Source: an uncultured Bacilli bacterium (lineage in GTDB: Bacteria > Bacillota_I > Bacilli_A > RF39 > UBA660). Taken from it: a DNA stretch of 6,166 nucleotides. Location of the stretch: assembly GCA_947625005.1 (NCBI GenBank), contig CANQNA010000084.1, forward strand, positions 1 through 6,166, written 5' to 3'. Below are positions 6,110-6,166 of the stretch, piece after piece; position 1 is the stretch's first letter; every line of letters starts with the position of its first letter. Under the pieces are notes generated by a model. The model worked only from the letters and a program-made list of their open reading frames with translations, was not told the DNA's origin and did not search any database. The position numbers and the translations under genes are program-made.

Positions 6110-6166
6110 TGACACCTCATCATCTTTGCTATTATTACTATTGTTTTTATTAGAGTTACTTGATAT
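6077..6166 (-). CDS. Possible C-terminal end of a minus-strand gene in the joined DNA
   Basis: The minus strand is open from the window edge to a TGA at 6079-6077, reading 29 residues that are strongly rich in Asn, Ser and Lys (SSNSNKNNSNNSKDDEVS). The last few codons would run into the interrupted restriction-modification gene. This may be the low-complexity tail of a transposase or recombinase of the element that disrupted the gene, or simply an open stretch by chance; there is too little to decide. Confidence 0.25.
   Translation of the reverse strand: MSSNSNKNNSNNSKDDEVSLCTRNVLSFK

Noticed and set aside
1..6166. CRISPR array, tRNA, rRNA or riboswitch
   Set aside because: No spaced direct repeats, no tRNA-like TψC/anticodon arrangement and no known leader structure were seen on either strand.

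Overview
The window is very AT-rich (roughly a quarter G+C by eye), uses strong Shine-Dalgarno sites and extended -10 promoters, and is read with the standard bacterial code (tryptophans are TGG; TGA is a stop). This suggests a low-GC Firmicute, either Clostridia or an Erysipelotrichia/Bacilli-like gut lineage. The species cannot be fixed from the sequence. All recognisable genes lie on the + strand, and the region looks like accessory DNA: a mix of poorly known genes, a phage-type zinc-finger protein, a decayed gene, a gene with a frameshift and a truncated restriction-modification gene.

Left part (1-901): the C-terminal end of a gene cut by the window edge overlaps a complete UPF0158-family gene by 4 bases (ATGA), so the two form one operon. 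About 115 bases after the second stop lies a very strong hairpin (733-769), probably the operon's terminator. A candidate promoter (TTGACT, 17-nt gap, TAAGAT) precedes the next gene.

Middle (902-2301): a 302-residue protein carries a CHC2 primase-type zinc finger but no TOPRIM catalytic core. It is followed by about 490 bases without an intact gene. That stretch holds the remains of a small gene (about 1900-2216, one frameshift and one in-frame stop) with its terminator hairpin still in place.

Right part (2302-6166): a large protein (850 residues as read, about 914 if the frame is restored) has three N-terminal membrane segments and a long helical cytoplasmic region. It is broken near its 3' end by a -1 frame change at a run of seven A; the coding frame continues to 5045. 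It is followed by a gene with an HsdR-type PD-(D/E)xK nuclease domain and the N-terminal helical part of an N6-adenine methyltransferase. This gene stops where the conserved GQFFTPR segment should begin, and the DNA after about 6095 is unrelated, as expected for a mobile-element or rearrangement junction. The two genes have separate promoters of nearly identical layout (TGnTATAAT exactly 33 bases before ATG, GGAGG box). The pair is a reasonable candidate for a defence locus, with the membrane protein as the undescribed component, but both members are broken as read.
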